Of a stretch of DNA of 64,000 nucleotides, positions 53,302-61,694 are shown one piece after another. The stretch lies in contig NZ_JANKBI010000012.1 of the NCBI RefSeq assembly GCF_024622195.1, positions 123,923 through 187,922 on the forward strand, read 5' to 3'. The position numbers and the translations under genes are program-made. This stretch comes from Murimonas intestini (GTDB lineage Bacteria > Bacillota > Clostridia > Lachnospirales > Lachnospiraceae). How positions within the stretch are numbered: position 1 is the stretch's first letter; every line of letters starts with the position of its first letter. Below the pieces are notes generated by a model. The model had not been told where the DNA came from, made no database searches, and worked only from the letters and a program-made list of their open reading frames with translations.

Positions 53302-53338
53302 TTCAGGCATTAATTAATGCAGCGACAGGAATAAAAAG

Positions 53339-53372
53339 AAACCGGCGTACCCTATGGCGCCGGTTTTCTTTT
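53339..53372 (+). terminator. Intrinsic terminator
   Basis: AAACCGGCG / CGCCGGTTTT, then CTTTTG, directly after the N/S/Q-rich gene. Confidence 0.8.
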
Positions 53373-53435
53373 GTGCGCCAAATTCACATCTCACTCTCTT
53401 TTTGCATATATGATAAAAGGAAGGAGTGTATAAAA

Positions 53436-53741
53436 ATGGAATTTGAAATGATAGCAGCCAGGGATCTGGACCGTTACGCCAAGGATAAGAATGCTTTTAT
53501 TATTGATTTGAGGACACCTGACGAATATGTGCAGGAGCACATCAGGGGGGCAGTGAATATCCCGTATGAAAGACTGCAGAACTGTCATTCACTCCCGCTT
53601 GATATGTATCTTGTACTGTATTGTGAACGGGGCAGCATCAGTATGGCAGCTGCCAGGGAGCTTGCAGAGAAGGGATACGATGTCAAGACTGTTATAGGAG
53701 GCATACACGCCTACAGGGGCCGTATGCTGGAATCGTACTGA
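53436..53741 (+). CDS. Rhodanese-like domain protein
   Basis: A 101-residue single rhodanese domain: FIIDLRTPDEYVQEHIRGAVNIPY (about 24-47) and the active-site loop with Cys63 in YCERGSIS. Single-domain rhodaneses carry persulfide sulfur; the acceptor is unknown. AAGGAG precedes the ATG at 53436; an upstream in-frame ATG would add 21 unconserved residues. Its last codons and stop lie in a MITE-like repeat fragment. Confidence 0.88.
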   Translation: MEFEMIAARDLDRYAKDKNAFIIDLRTPDEYVQEHIRGAVNIPYERLQNCHSLPLDMYLVLYCERGSISMAAARELAEKGYDVKTVIGGIHAYRGRMLESY

Positions 53742-53806
53742 CCGCTCCGTGACCAGCAACACGCTCCGCGATGAACAGAAACGGCAAAACTGGCCGTTGA
53801 CAGGAG
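53739..53806 (+). repeat. MITE-like repeat, left-half fragment
   Basis: ACCGCTCCGTGACCAGCAAC ACGCTCCGCGATGAACAGAA and the AACGG/CCGTT stem match 6980-7040 nearly base for base; the right half is missing. It begins within the stop codon of the rhodanese gene. Confidence 0.65.
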
Positions 53807-53890
53807 CTTACCCGGGCTTTAATATATAGTAAGAGAAAAATACAGCCGTATCAATGTGAGGCGGCTGTATAAATGGAGGTAAAGATACTT

Positions 53891-54463
53891 ATGAAGCTGA
53901 TGTTTGCATCGGATATACACGGTTCGGCATATTATTGTGAGAAGATGCTGGAGGCTTATGAGAAGGAAAAAGCTGAAAGGCTGGTCCTTCTGGGGGATAT
54001 ACTCTATCATGGACCGCGTAATGATCTGCCCTGCCAGTATGATCCGAAGCGTGTGATAAAGATGCTGAATGCACTGAAGAATGAAATATATGCAGTGCGC
54101 GGTAACTGTGAGGCGGAAGTTGACCAGATGGTCCTGGATTTTCCTGTGATGGCTGATTACTGCCTTCTTCTGGAGGGCAGCGCTGCAGTCTATGCTACCC
54201 ACGGACATATCTATAATGAAAACCATCTTCCGCCTCTGAAAGAAAATGATGCGCTGATACACGGACATACACATGTATTTAAGGCGGAGTACAGGCCGGG
54301 ATCTGAGCAGAATCCAGGTTATTTCCTGCTGAATCCGGGATCAGTGGCCCTGCCCAAGGAGAATAATATCCCAACTTATGGTATACTGGATAAGGGTATC
54401 TTTATGATAAAGGGTTTTGACGGGGAAAGAGCAGCGGAAATAAAATTAAGGAGAACAGAATGA
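53891..54463 (+). CDS. yfcE: YfcE-type phosphodiesterase
   Basis: A 190-residue metallophosphoesterase. Metal-binding motifs FASDIHGSAYYC, LGDILYHGPRN, VRGNCEAEVD, ATHGHIYNE and IHGHTHVF cover all five blocks of the family, and LNPGSVALPK follows. E. coli YfcE hydrolyses phosphodiesters; the natural substrate is not known. GGAGG lies 11 bases before the ATG. It overlaps the next gene by four bases. Confidence 0.93.
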   Translation: MKLMFASDIHGSAYYCEKMLEAYEKEKAERLVLLGDILYHGPRNDLPCQYDPKRVIKMLNALKNEIYAVRGNCEAEVDQMVLDFPVMADYCLLLEGSAAVYATHGHIYNENHLPPLKENDALIHGHTHVFKAEYRPGSEQNPGYFLLNPGSVALPKENNIPTYGILDKGIFMIKGFDGERAAEIKLRRTE

Positions 54464-55626
54464 AGACAATTGAATTAATAGCGCCCTGCCACTTTGGGCT
54501 GGAATCTGTTTTGAAGAGAGAGATCCAGGATCTGGGATACGAGATCAGCCAGGTGGAGGACGGCAGAGTCACTTTTATAGGAGATATGGAAGCTGTCAGC
54601 TATGCCAATATATTTTTAAGAAGTGCGGAAAGGATACTGTTAAAAGTAGGCTGTGTCCATGCGGAGACTTTTGACGAGTTGTTTGAGAGGACAAAAGAGA
54701 TACCGTGGGAAAATTACATACCTAAGAACGGGAAATTCTGGGTAACTAAGGCTACTTCTATTAAAAGCAGGCTGTTCAGCCCGTCCGATATCCAGTCGAT
54801 CATGAAAAAAGCCATGGTCGAGAGGCTGAAAAAGGTGTATGGCGTCAGCTGGTTTGAGGAGGATGGTTCGGAATATCCCCTGAGGGTGTTCTTTATGAAG
54901 GATGAAGCAGTGATCGGGATAGATACTACGGGAATGTCGCTGCATAAAAGAGGATACAGGCTCCTGCAGAGCAAGGCTCCTCTGTCAGAGACTCTGGCGG
55001 CAGCCCTTATAATGCTGACGCCATGGAAAGGGGACAGGATCCTGGTGGACCCGTTCTGCGGAAGCGGTACGTTTCCTATAGAGGCGGCAATGATGGCTGC
55101 CAATATCGCGCCGGGAATGAACAGGAGTTTTATCTCTGAAAGCTGGGACAACCTCATACCCAAGAGATGCTGGTATGACGCTCTGGATGAGGCCAGGGAG
55201 AATATTGACGACAAGGCTGAGGTGGATATCCAGGGCTATGACATTGACGGCGATGTGGTGAAATCGGCCAGAGAGAATGCAAGAGCTGCCGGTGTAGAGC
55301 ATATGATACATTTCCAGCAGCGCCCTGTCAGTGAACTGCGGCATCCGAAAAAATATGGTTTTGTGATCACGAATCCGCCGTATGGAGAGAGGCTGGAGGA
55401 GAAGGCAAGCCTTCCGGCGCTCTACAGGGAGATCGGTGAGAGCTACAGGAATCTGGATGCGTGGTCCATGTACCTGATAACAAGCTACGAGGATGCTGAG
55501 AAATATATAGGCAGGAAAGCTGATAAAAACAGGAAAATATATAATGGTATGATAAAGACATATTTCTATCAGTTTATGGGGCCAAGGCCTCCTAAAATTA
55601 AGAGATCAGAGGAGAAAAGTTGTTAA
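54460..55626 (+). CDS. RlmL-like rRNA (guanine-N2) methyltransferase
   Basis: A 388-residue class I SAM methyltransferase. THUMP domain at residues ~45-155 (SYANIFLRSAERILLKVG, VTKATSIKSRLFSPSDIQSIMKKA), then the UPF0020 catalytic domain with LVDPFCGSGTFPIEAAMMA (~194-212) and the catalytic VITNPPYGERL (~304-314). The family makes m2G in 23S rRNA (E. coli RlmL-N, B. subtilis YpsC). Translationally coupled to yfcE upstream. Confidence 0.9.
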   Translation: MKTIELIAPCHFGLESVLKREIQDLGYEISQVEDGRVTFIGDMEAVSYANIFLRSAERILLKVGCVHAETFDELFERTKEIPWENYIPKNGKFWVTKATSIKSRLFSPSDIQSIMKKAMVERLKKVYGVSWFEEDGSEYPLRVFFMKDEAVIGIDTTGMSLHKRGYRLLQSKAPLSETLAAALIMLTPWKGDRILVDPFCGSGTFPIEAAMMAANIAPGMNRSFISESWDNLIPKRCWYDALDEARENIDDKAEVDIQGYDIDGDVVKSARENARAAGVEHMIHFQQRPVSELRHPKKYGFVITNPPYGERLEEKASLPALYREIGESYRNLDAWSMYLITSYEDAEKYIGRKADKNRKIYNGMIKTYFYQFMGPRPPKIKRSEEKSC

Positions 55627-56993
55627 AAAAAGCAGAAGTGCTGCTGGCAGCAGTGATACTGGCCCTGATATGCTGGCTGGGCTGGCAGCTTATAGAGGAG
55701 CCTGCCGCGGAGGCGTTCCGGGAAGCGGCAGAGGGACAGGAAGACGGAACAGAAAGCGTACCGGCGGCAGAAACGGAAAGTGAGACAGAGAGCGAGGCAG
55801 TGAAACAGCCTCTGCCAAAGAAATATGACCAGCGCAGGAATGGCCGGAAACTGTACATAAAGGACCAAAAGAATTTGGGAACCTGCTGGGCGGTGGCAAC
55901 TTCCTCTGCTCTGGAGGCAGCGCTTCTGCCGAAAGAGCATCAGGAATTTTCAGCCGACCATATATCCATGCAGAACGGATATAACGGGACTCAGCAGGAT
56001 GGAGGGGCTTATACTATGGCCATGGCCTATCTGACGGCCTGGAAGGGGCCTGTGCTGGAGTCAGAGGATCCATATGGGGACGGCTATTCCCCTGACGGGC
56101 TTAAGCCCTTTGCGCACGTACAGGAGATCCGCCTGTACAGAGAAAAGGACATTGAAAAGCTGAAAAGGGCCGTATATGAATTTGGGGCTGTCCAGTCATC
56201 TATCTATATGGATATGACATCCTCCATCGGCAATTCAGTCTATTACAGCAAAATGAATTATGCCTACTGCTACCCGTATGAAAAAAAGGCTAACCATGAC
56301 ATACTTATCATTGGCTGGGATGATAATTATCCTGCTTCTAATTTTACATATAATGTGAAGGGGAACGGGGCATTTATCTGTCAGAACAGCTGGGGAGAGA
56401 AGTTTGGTGAGGACGGCATCTTCTATGTCTCCTATGAAGACGCAGTGCTGGGAGGCACCAGCGTGGCCTATTCCGGGATAGAAGCTACGGATAATTATGA
56501 TAATCTTTACCAGTCAGATGAATGCGGCTGGGTGGCGCAGCTGGGATATGGCAAAGACAGCTGCTATTTTGCAAATGCCTACACGGCAGGGGAGGATGAA
56601 TGGCTGGAGGCGGCAGGCTTCTACGCTACGGAAAAGAATACTTCCTACAAGGTGTATGTCATACCGGAGTTTGACGGGGAACTGAAATTATCTTCTGCAA
56701 AACCTGCAGCGGAGGGAAAATTCACTGATGCAGGATACTATACTGTAAAGCTGGATGAACCGGTACAGCTGGAAGCAGGCGTGAAATTTGCCGTGGCTGT
56801 ACAGATCACGTCCCCCGGCAGCGAATATCCGGCGGCGGCAGAGAGCCAGGCAGATGAGATGACAAAAGATGCGGACCTGACAGACGGGGAAGGGTATATC
56901 AGTTCAAACGGAGATTCCTGGACAAGTGCAGAGGAGCAGTATCAATGCAATCTCTGCCTGAAAGCATACACAAGCAAGAGATCAGCGGATTAG
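55620..56993 (+). CDS. Membrane-anchored papain-family cysteine protease
   Basis: A 457-residue extracytoplasmic protease. Uncleaved anchor at residues ~5-25 (VLLAAVILALICWLGWQL), an acidic Glu/Thr-rich linker to ~65, then a C1 peptidase domain: KNLGTCWAVATSSALEAAL with the nucleophile Cys near residue 86, His in KANHDILIIGWDD and Asn in FICQNSWGEKFGEDG. The last ~130 residues form a beta-rich C-terminal domain (YKVYVIPEFDGELK) as in lectin-like C1 peptidases of Clostridia. The start is TTG at 55620, overlapping the stop of the upstream gene, with GAGGA as ribosome site. Substrates unknown. Confidence 0.9.
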   Translation: MLKKAEVLLAAVILALICWLGWQLIEEPAAEAFREAAEGQEDGTESVPAAETESETESEAVKQPLPKKYDQRRNGRKLYIKDQKNLGTCWAVATSSALEAALLPKEHQEFSADHISMQNGYNGTQQDGGAYTMAMAYLTAWKGPVLESEDPYGDGYSPDGLKPFAHVQEIRLYREKDIEKLKRAVYEFGAVQSSIYMDMTSSIGNSVYYSKMNYAYCYPYEKKANHDILIIGWDDNYPASNFTYNVKGNGAFICQNSWGEKFGEDGIFYVSYEDAVLGGTSVAYSGIEATDNYDNLYQSDECGWVAQLGYGKDSCYFANAYTAGEDEWLEAAGFYATEKNTSYKVYVIPEFDGELKLSSAKPAAEGKFTDAGYYTVKLDEPVQLEAGVKFAVAVQITSPGSEYPAAAESQADEMTKDADLTDGEGYISSNGDSWTSAEEQYQCNLCLKAYTSKRSAD

Positions 56994-56995
56994 AG

Positions 56996-57063
56996 CGGTA
57001 ACCGTTCAGCCTTCCGCTGTTTTGCGGAGCGTAGTTACATGTCAGACGGCCGAACTGTAACTT
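56996..57063 (-). repeat. MITE-like repeat, internally deleted copy, reverse orientation
   Basis: Read on the reverse strand it begins GTTACAGTTCGGCCGTCTGA and continues CATGTAACTACGCTCCGC, then ends TGAACGGTTACCG. This parallels the two ends of the element at 6974, with the middle lost. Confidence 0.5.
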
Positions 57064-57192
57064 AGAGCTTAATAATTGTACCGGAAAATATTTACGCAGG
57101 CGTGATGGTATGCTATACTAGTTGGAAATATATGTAAAAATATGCGGATATTGACGCATTATAAGGAACTGAAGAAGGAGATAGAAGCAGTA

Positions 57193-57807
57193 ATGGGCAG
57201 AAGGATAATTTTTGCTACGGGCAATGCCGGCAAGATGAGAGAAATAAAAATGATTTTAGAAGACTTGAATGTGCCTGTGCTTTCCATGAAGGAGGCAGGA
57301 GTAACAGCTGACATCATAGAAGACGGGAACAGCTTTGAAGAGAATGCCAGGATCAAGGCGGCAGCTGTAAGAAGCCTGCTGGAAGGTACGGATGATATTG
57401 TGCTGGCGGATGATTCAGGTCTGGAGATAGACTGGCTGAATAAGGAACCAGGCATCTATTCAGCAAGGTATATGGGTGAGGACACATCATATGATATCAA
57501 GAATAATAATCTGATAGGACGCCTGGAAGGAGTGCCGGATGAAAAGAGGACAGCGCGTTTTGTGTGTGCCATTGCAGCGGCCCTGCCTGACGGTGAGATG
57601 CTGTGCACCACGGCGGCCATGGAGGGAATCATCGGCTATGAGATAAAGGGAGAAAACGGTTTCGGCTATGACCCTATCTTTTATCTTCCTGAATACGGCT
57701 GTACTTCCGCAGAGCTCCCTTCTGATAAGAAAAATGAACTGAGCCACAGAGGCAAAGCCCTGAGGTCTATGAAAGAGCTTTTAAAAGCCAGAATGCCAAA
57801 GGAGTGA
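57193..57807 (+). CDS. rdgB: XTP/dITP diphosphatase RdgB
   Basis: A 204-residue Ham1-family enzyme that removes dITP and XTP from the nucleotide pool. FATGNAGKMREIKMIL (residues 6-21), SFEENARIKA, the catalytic VLADDSGLEID (~75-85), GIYSARYMG and the C-terminal KNELSHRGKALRSM are all present. The ATG at 57193 is 11 bases after AAGGAG; an upstream in-frame ATG at 57142 would add 17 residues. A TATACT -10 lies at 57112-57117. Confidence 0.95.
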   Translation: MGRRIIFATGNAGKMREIKMILEDLNVPVLSMKEAGVTADIIEDGNSFEENARIKAAAVRSLLEGTDDIVLADDSGLEIDWLNKEPGIYSARYMGEDTSYDIKNNNLIGRLEGVPDEKRTARFVCAIAAALPDGEMLCTTAAMEGIIGYEIKGENGFGYDPIFYLPEYGCTSAELPSDKKNELSHRGKALRSMKELLKARMPKE

Positions 57808-57812
57808 GACAG

Positions 57813-58295
57813 ATGAAGATTCTGATTGTCAGTGATACTCACCGCCATGATGCAAATTTAGTTACGGTCATTAATAAGGTAAGCCCTATAGACCGGCTGA
57901 TCCATCTGGGTGATGCCGAGGGAAGTGAGGATTATATCAGACAGATAGCAGAGTGCCCTGTGAACATTGTAAGCGGGAACAATGACTTTTTTTGTGACCT
58001 GCCAAGAGAAGAGGAATTCATGATCGGGAAGTACAGGGTCATGATCACCCACGGGCATTATTATTATGTATCATTGGATATGCAGGAGATAAAGAGACAG
58101 GCTGTCACCAGAGGAATCGACATCGTAATGTTTGGCCATACTCATAAGCCGTACCTGGAGAAGGACGGCGGCATCACCATTTTAAACCCAGGGAGTCTTT
58201 CTTATCCCCGCCAGGAGGGCCACAAGCCCAGCTATATCATCATGGATGTGGACAGGGACGGGGAAGCTCATTTTACCGTGAATTATCTGGGATGA
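57813..58295 (+). CDS. YfcE/YsnB-type metallophosphoesterase
   Basis: A 160-residue calcineurin-like phosphoesterase with motifs VSDTHRHD, HLGDAEGSEDY, VSGNNDF, ITHGHYYYV and FGHTHKPYL, then LNPGSLSYPRQ. It starts six bases after the rdgB stop, with AAGGAG inside the end of rdgB; rdgB-ysnB pairing is common in Bacillota. Substrate uncertain. It is shorter than the paralogue at 53891. Confidence 0.93.
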   Translation: MKILIVSDTHRHDANLVTVINKVSPIDRLIHLGDAEGSEDYIRQIAECPVNIVSGNNDFFCDLPREEEFMIGKYRVMITHGHYYYVSLDMQEIKRQAVTRGIDIVMFGHTHKPYLEKDGGITILNPGSLSYPRQEGHKPSYIIMDVDRDGEAHFTVNYLG

Positions 58296-58347
58296 ACAGG
58301 AATTAAATACGCAGTTAAAAAAAATTGCAAAAAATTGAAAAAACTTG

Positions 58348-58376
58348 TTGACAATCTTAAAAGGCTATAATATAAT
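58348..58376 (+). promoter_or_regulatory. tRNA cluster promoter
   Basis: TTGACA (58348-58353), 17 bases, TATAAT (58371-58376): a full consensus sigma-A promoter. Confidence 0.9.
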
Positions 58377-58415
58377 ATGTCTTGCGTCACGGATGAGGCG
58401 CAGGACAAATAAAAA

Positions 58416-58490
58416 CGGGGTGTGGCTCAGCTTGGCTAGAGCGCCTGGTTTGGGACCAGGAGGTCGCAGGTTCGAATCCTGTCACCCCGA
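58416..58490 (+). tRNA. tRNA-Pro(TGG)
   Basis: Acceptor CGGGGTG/CACCCCG, anticodon TGG at 58451-58453, T-loop TTCGAAT. CCA is not encoded; six T's follow the discriminator A directly. Confidence 0.96.
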
Positions 58491-58518
58491 TTTTTTACTG
58501 AAATTTGTCTGTTGATTT

Positions 58519-58589
58519 GCGGGTGTAGTTCAATGGTAGAACACCAGCCTTCCAAGCTGGATACGTGGGTTCGATTCCCATCACCCGCT
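58519..58589 (+). tRNA. tRNA-Gly(TCC)
   Basis: Acceptor GCGGGTG/CACCCGC, anticodon TCC at 58551-58553, T-loop TTCGATT. CCA not encoded. Confidence 0.96.
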
Positions 58590-58592
58590 CTT

Positions 58593-58666
<74 letters not shown>

Positions 58667-58708
58667 TTTTTCTTTATATGACATATATAAGGAAAACAAA
58701 TTGAATAT

Positions 58709-58783
58709 GGTGGGTATAGCGCAGTTGGTTAGCGCGCCAGATTGTGGCTCTGGAGGCCAAGGGTTCGAATCCCTTTATCCACC
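58709..58783 (+). tRNA. tRNA-His(GTG)
   Basis: Anticodon GTG at 58744-58746. The extra 5' G (58709) typical of tRNA-His pairs with the C discriminator; acceptor GTGGGTA/TATCCAC. Confidence 0.95.
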
Positions 58784-58787
58784 CTTT

Positions 58788-58859
58788 TGGGCTATCGCCA
58801 AGCGGTAAGGCACAGCACTTTGACTGCTGCACTCGCTGGTTCGAATCCAGCTAGCCCAG
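58788..58859 (+). tRNA. tRNA-Gln(TTG)
   Basis: Acceptor TGGGCTA/TAGCCCA, anticodon TTG at 58820-58822, T-loop TTCGAAT. Confidence 0.95.
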
Positions 58860-58934
58860 CTTGGCGATCTGCCGAACTGGAGCGAAAAGTGATGAATATT
58901 CTGTAAGGCTTCAGTACAAAATATAGTAAGGCAT

Positions 58935-59007
58935 GGGATATTAGCTCAGTCGGTAGAGCACTTGACTTTTAATCAAGTTGTCCGGGGTTCGAATCCCCGA
59001 TGTCTCA
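58935..59007 (+). tRNA. tRNA-Lys(TTT)
   Basis: Acceptor GGGATAT/ATGTCTC with G-U pairs, anticodon TTT at 58968-58970. Last tRNA of the cluster. Confidence 0.95.
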
Positions 59008-59018
59008 TTACAGCATTT

Positions 59019-59041
59019 ACGCCCCTTGCGGGCGTTTTTTT
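59019..59041 (+). terminator. Terminator of the tRNA cluster
   Basis: ACGCCC / GGGCGT with a five-base loop and seven T's. Confidence 0.9.
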
Positions 59042-59042
59042 A

Positions 59043-59105
59043 TTCTATAGGAAACTTCGTTTCCTATAGAATAAAAACCCTCCGGGGGATGCGCAGCTGC
59101 GCGCG
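59043..59105 (+). repeat. Palindrome plus GCGCAGCTGCGC repeat block
   Basis: TTCTATAGGAAAC (59043-59055) and GTTTCCTATAGAA (59059-59071) form a 13-bp hairpin with a three-base loop. It is followed by a CCCTCCGGG...GCGCAGCTGCGC block (59078-59105) like that before thrS. No gene seen in 59042-59249. Confidence 0.5.
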
Positions 59106-59249
59106 CGGAACAAAAGCTGCGCTATACAAAATATAGGCCCGCGGGGTGCGCAAAGCGCACTTTTGTTCTTGCCCGGTGAAAGACGATCAAGTTACCTATA
59201 TTTGAAAAATAGTTCCTGGTATAATCCAGAAACTATTTTGAATTTATTA

Positions 59250-59480
59250 CTATTTGATTTTAGGTAAAATACCATTCTGCTCAAGCACCTCTACCAAGGT
59301 ATCTTGTGCATCCTGCAAAAGCTTAATATCCTTTTTAATGGAACGTTCGGAAACTTTAATGTCAAGAGTCATATTATCAAGTTTTTTATGAGTGAAATCA
59401 TGCTTTAATTCTAACATTTCCAATCTGGGATTAATTGATTTTAACTCGTCCAAAATTAGATCAAGTTTTTCATCTGCCAT
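59250..59480 (-). CDS. Small coiled-coil protein
   Basis: A 76-residue protein I cannot name. It is nearly all helical with heptad-like Leu/Ile spacing (LDLILDELKSINPRLEMLELKHD, then IKKDIKLLQDAQDTLVEVLEQNG), so a coiled-coil dimer is likely. GGGAGGT precedes the ATG at 59480 with good spacing. Such small proteins occur singly in Lachnospiraceae genomes and near mobile elements; no partner is seen. Confidence 0.7.
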   Translation of the reverse strand: MADEKLDLILDELKSINPRLEMLELKHDFTHKKLDNMTLDIKVSERSIKKDIKLLQDAQDTLVEVLEQNGILPKIK

Positions 59481-59882
59481 ATAAATACCTCCCATAAGAT
59501 ATAATAATTATAGCATATATGTTATTAAATACAAGCATATAAAATCATATAACTTTATAAAGAAAAGTGTAAAGTACGCACGAAAACACCTCCCGGGACA
59601 TTGGCGTGTGAATAGTAACTGTAAAATTTACCGTAATAGAAAACAGGTATAAGTACCTGGCAAGTCAGAATTGTATGATGCATAATGGTTAATCAGGGTG
59701 TCCGGGGGAATACGTGACAATTTCATAATTATTAAGATTACAGAAAAAAATACTGGATTTTTTATAAATAAGGTGTATAATCATATCGGTAAATGTAAAA
59801 TGCCAACACAAAACAACACAAAAACAGCATAGAAACAACACAAAACCCGTAAAAACAAGCGGGGACAAGAAGGAGTGGGAGC
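59481..59882 (+). other. Intergenic region with repeat fragment
   Basis: About 400 bases. It holds the start region of the coiled-coil gene, a MITE-like right-half fragment (59574-59620), and an AT-rich stretch with CACAAAACAACACAAAAACA-like repeats (59808-59845) before the antiporter gene. TATAAT at 59775-59780 is a possible promoter. No gene seen. Confidence 0.5.
59574..59620 (+). repeat. MITE-like repeat, right-half fragment
   Basis: TACGCACGAAAACACCTCCC GGGACATTGGCGTGTGAATA GTAAC matches 7070-7116 with about eight changes. Confidence 0.6.
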
Positions 59883-61157
59883 ATGGATACATCGTATCAT
59901 TATTTATTGAATCTGGCAATTATCCTGTTAAGCACGAAGGTTCTGGGACTTTTGACGCGGAAGGTGAAGATGCCGCAGGTGGTGGGTGCGCTGCTGGCCG
60001 GGCTTCTTCTGGGGCCGGCTGTGCTGGACATCCTCACGGAAACGGAATTTATACATAAAACAGCAGAGGTGGGCGTTATCGTCCTCATGTTCTGCGCCGG
60101 GCTGGAAACTGATATTCAGGAGTTAAAGAAGAGCGGAAAGGCATCGTTTGTGATCGCGCTCATCGGTGTGCTTGTGCCTCTGGCCGGAGGCTTCGGTGTG
60201 GCATATTTCTTTAACCGCCCGGGGATGATCGATTCAGATGCTGCCTGCAGCGCTTTCCTGCAGAATGTATTTATCGGTATCATCCTTACAGCCACATCAG
60301 TCAGCATCACTGTAGAGACTCTAAAAGAGATCGGCAAGCTGAAGACACGTTCAGGCAATGCTATATTAGGGGCTGCCATCATTGATGATATCCTTGGAAT
60401 TATAGGACTTACTATCATCACAAGCATGGCAGACGCATCTGTAAATGTGGCAGTAGTCCTTTTGAAGATCGTGGCGTTCTTCGTATTTGCAGGCGTGATC
60501 GGGGTACTGTTCCATAAGCTGTATAAGAAATGGAGCGAGAAGGCAGAGAGAGGACTGCAGCGCCATGTGATCATCGCCTTTGTGCTCTGCCTGCTGATGT
60601 CATACGTGGCTGAAGTATTTTTCGGCGTGGCTGATATTACCGGAGCGTTTATAGCAGGACTTATTGTGTCAAGTACACAGAGGACGAAATACCTGGCCTC
60701 CAGGTTTGATACACTGTCATATATGTATCTGTCACCTGTATTCTTTGCAAGCATCGGACTGAAGGTAGAGCTTCCGGCTATGACACCTACGATCGTTCTG
60801 TTTGCAGCAGTACTGGTGGTGGTGGCTCTGCTCACTAAGATCGTGGGCTGCGGACTGGGAGCAAAGATGTGCGGATATAAAAATTACCAGTCTCTGAGGA
60901 TAGGTGTGGGGATGATCTCCCGTGGTGAGGTTGCCCTGATCGTGGCCAGCAAGGGAACCGAGGTCGGACTGCTGGGGACAAATTTCCTGGGGCCTGTTGT
61001 GCTCGTTGTCATCATTACGACGATCATCACCCCGATCCTGCTCAAGCCGGTATTTAAGAGAGGGCCAGCTATGCCCATGCCTGCCGGTGAGGGCCTGTCA
61101 GAAGGCTTCGAGCAGCTTTCAAGGATCCAGGACAGAGAGGACAGAGAAGACAAGTAA
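59883..61157 (+). CDS. CPA2-family cation/proton antiporter
   Basis: A 424-residue membrane protein with about 12 helices, of the Kef/NapA type monovalent cation:proton antiporters. Family signs: VKMPQVVGALLAGLLLGP (residues ~28-45), LGAAIIDDILGIIGL with the paired aspartates of the ion site (~162-176), GVADITGAFIAGLIVSS (~251-267) and GMISRGEVALIVASKG (~346-361). No C-terminal TrkA-N domain is present, so it is shorter than KefB/C. AAGGAG precedes the ATG. Monocistronic by context. Confidence 0.9.
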   Translation: MDTSYHYLLNLAIILLSTKVLGLLTRKVKMPQVVGALLAGLLLGPAVLDILTETEFIHKTAEVGVIVLMFCAGLETDIQELKKSGKASFVIALIGVLVPLAGGFGVAYFFNRPGMIDSDAACSAFLQNVFIGIILTATSVSITVETLKEIGKLKTRSGNAILGAAIIDDILGIIGLTIITSMADASVNVAVVLLKIVAFFVFAGVIGVLFHKLYKKWSEKAERGLQRHVIIAFVLCLLMSYVAEVFFGVADITGAFIAGLIVSSTQRTKYLASRFDTLSYMYLSPVFFASIGLKVELPAMTPTIVLFAAVLVVVALLTKIVGCGLGAKMCGYKNYQSLRIGVGMISRGEVALIVASKGTEVGLLGTNFLGPVVLVVIITTIITPILLKPVFKRGPAMPMPAGEGLSEGFEQLSRIQDREDREDK

Positions 61158-61206
61158 AGGTTACTGCCGCGCTGCCGCAGAGTGGATAGCGATTAGTAAA
61201 CCAGAT

Positions 61207-61268
61207 GCTACTGTTCATACGCCACCATTCCACGAGGTGTGTTACTGGTCATGAAGTGAACAGTAACA
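61207..61268 (-). repeat. MITE-like repeat, internally deleted copy, reverse orientation
   Basis: On the reverse strand: GTTACTGTTCACTTCATGAC CAGTAACACACCTCGTGGAA, then TGGTGGCGTATGAACAGTAG. Both ends match the element at 6974 and the centre (about 85 bp) is missing. Confidence 0.65.
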
Positions 61269-61277
61269 ACCAGATAC

Positions 61278-61306
61278 TTGACAGAAGCGCAAGTTTCAGA
61301 TATACT
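61278..61306 (+). promoter_or_regulatory. tRNA-Leu promoter
   Basis: TTGACA (61278-61283), 17 bases, TATACT (61301-61306). A hairpin TGCCGCAGA/TCTGCGGCA (61321-61350) lies between it and the tRNA. Confidence 0.85.
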
Positions 61307-61355
61307 TAGTAAACGTGAAATGCCGCAGATGTAAAGAAGCGTCTGCGGCAGATGA

Positions 61356-61435
<80 letters not shown>

Positions 61436-61441
61436 TTACAA

Positions 61442-61504
61442 AACCCCTGAGTTAAATGCCCTGCAGCCTGACTGCGGGAGATTTGATCCAGGGGTTATTT
61501 TTTT
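61442..61504 (+). terminator. Terminator after tRNA-Leu
   Basis: AACCCCTG (61442-61449) pairs with CAGGGGTT (61489-61496) at the base of a larger stem (CTGCAG/CTGCGGG region inside), followed by ATTTTTTT. Confidence 0.8.
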
Positions 61505-61537
61505 GCCCTGTGCCGGAAATTAGACAGATGGAGGAAT

Positions 61538-61585
61538 CTGTCAGAAATCCCGACAATCTGCCTTGTGTGTCTGGATTTCTGACAG
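61538..61585. promoter_or_regulatory. Perfect inverted repeat before oleate hydratase gene
   Basis: CTGTCAGAAATCC (61538-61550) and GGATTTCTGACAG (61573-61585), 13 bp perfect with a 22-base loop. Just after it come TTTTTT and TATAAT (61599-61604), so the right arm overlaps the -35 region. It may be an operator or an attenuator hairpin. Confidence 0.5.
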
Positions 61586-61694
61586 GATGGATTTTTTGTA
61601 TAATTACAAATAAAAAAGGCTATGTTATAGTACAGGTATCAGTTAACAAAGCAGTTGGAACTTTAAATGATACAAGCGGAAAAGGGGTAATAAT

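Noticed and set aside
60116..60835. 239-codon reverse frame
   Set aside because: Shadow of the antiporter gene, low-complexity Ser/Thr-rich translation.
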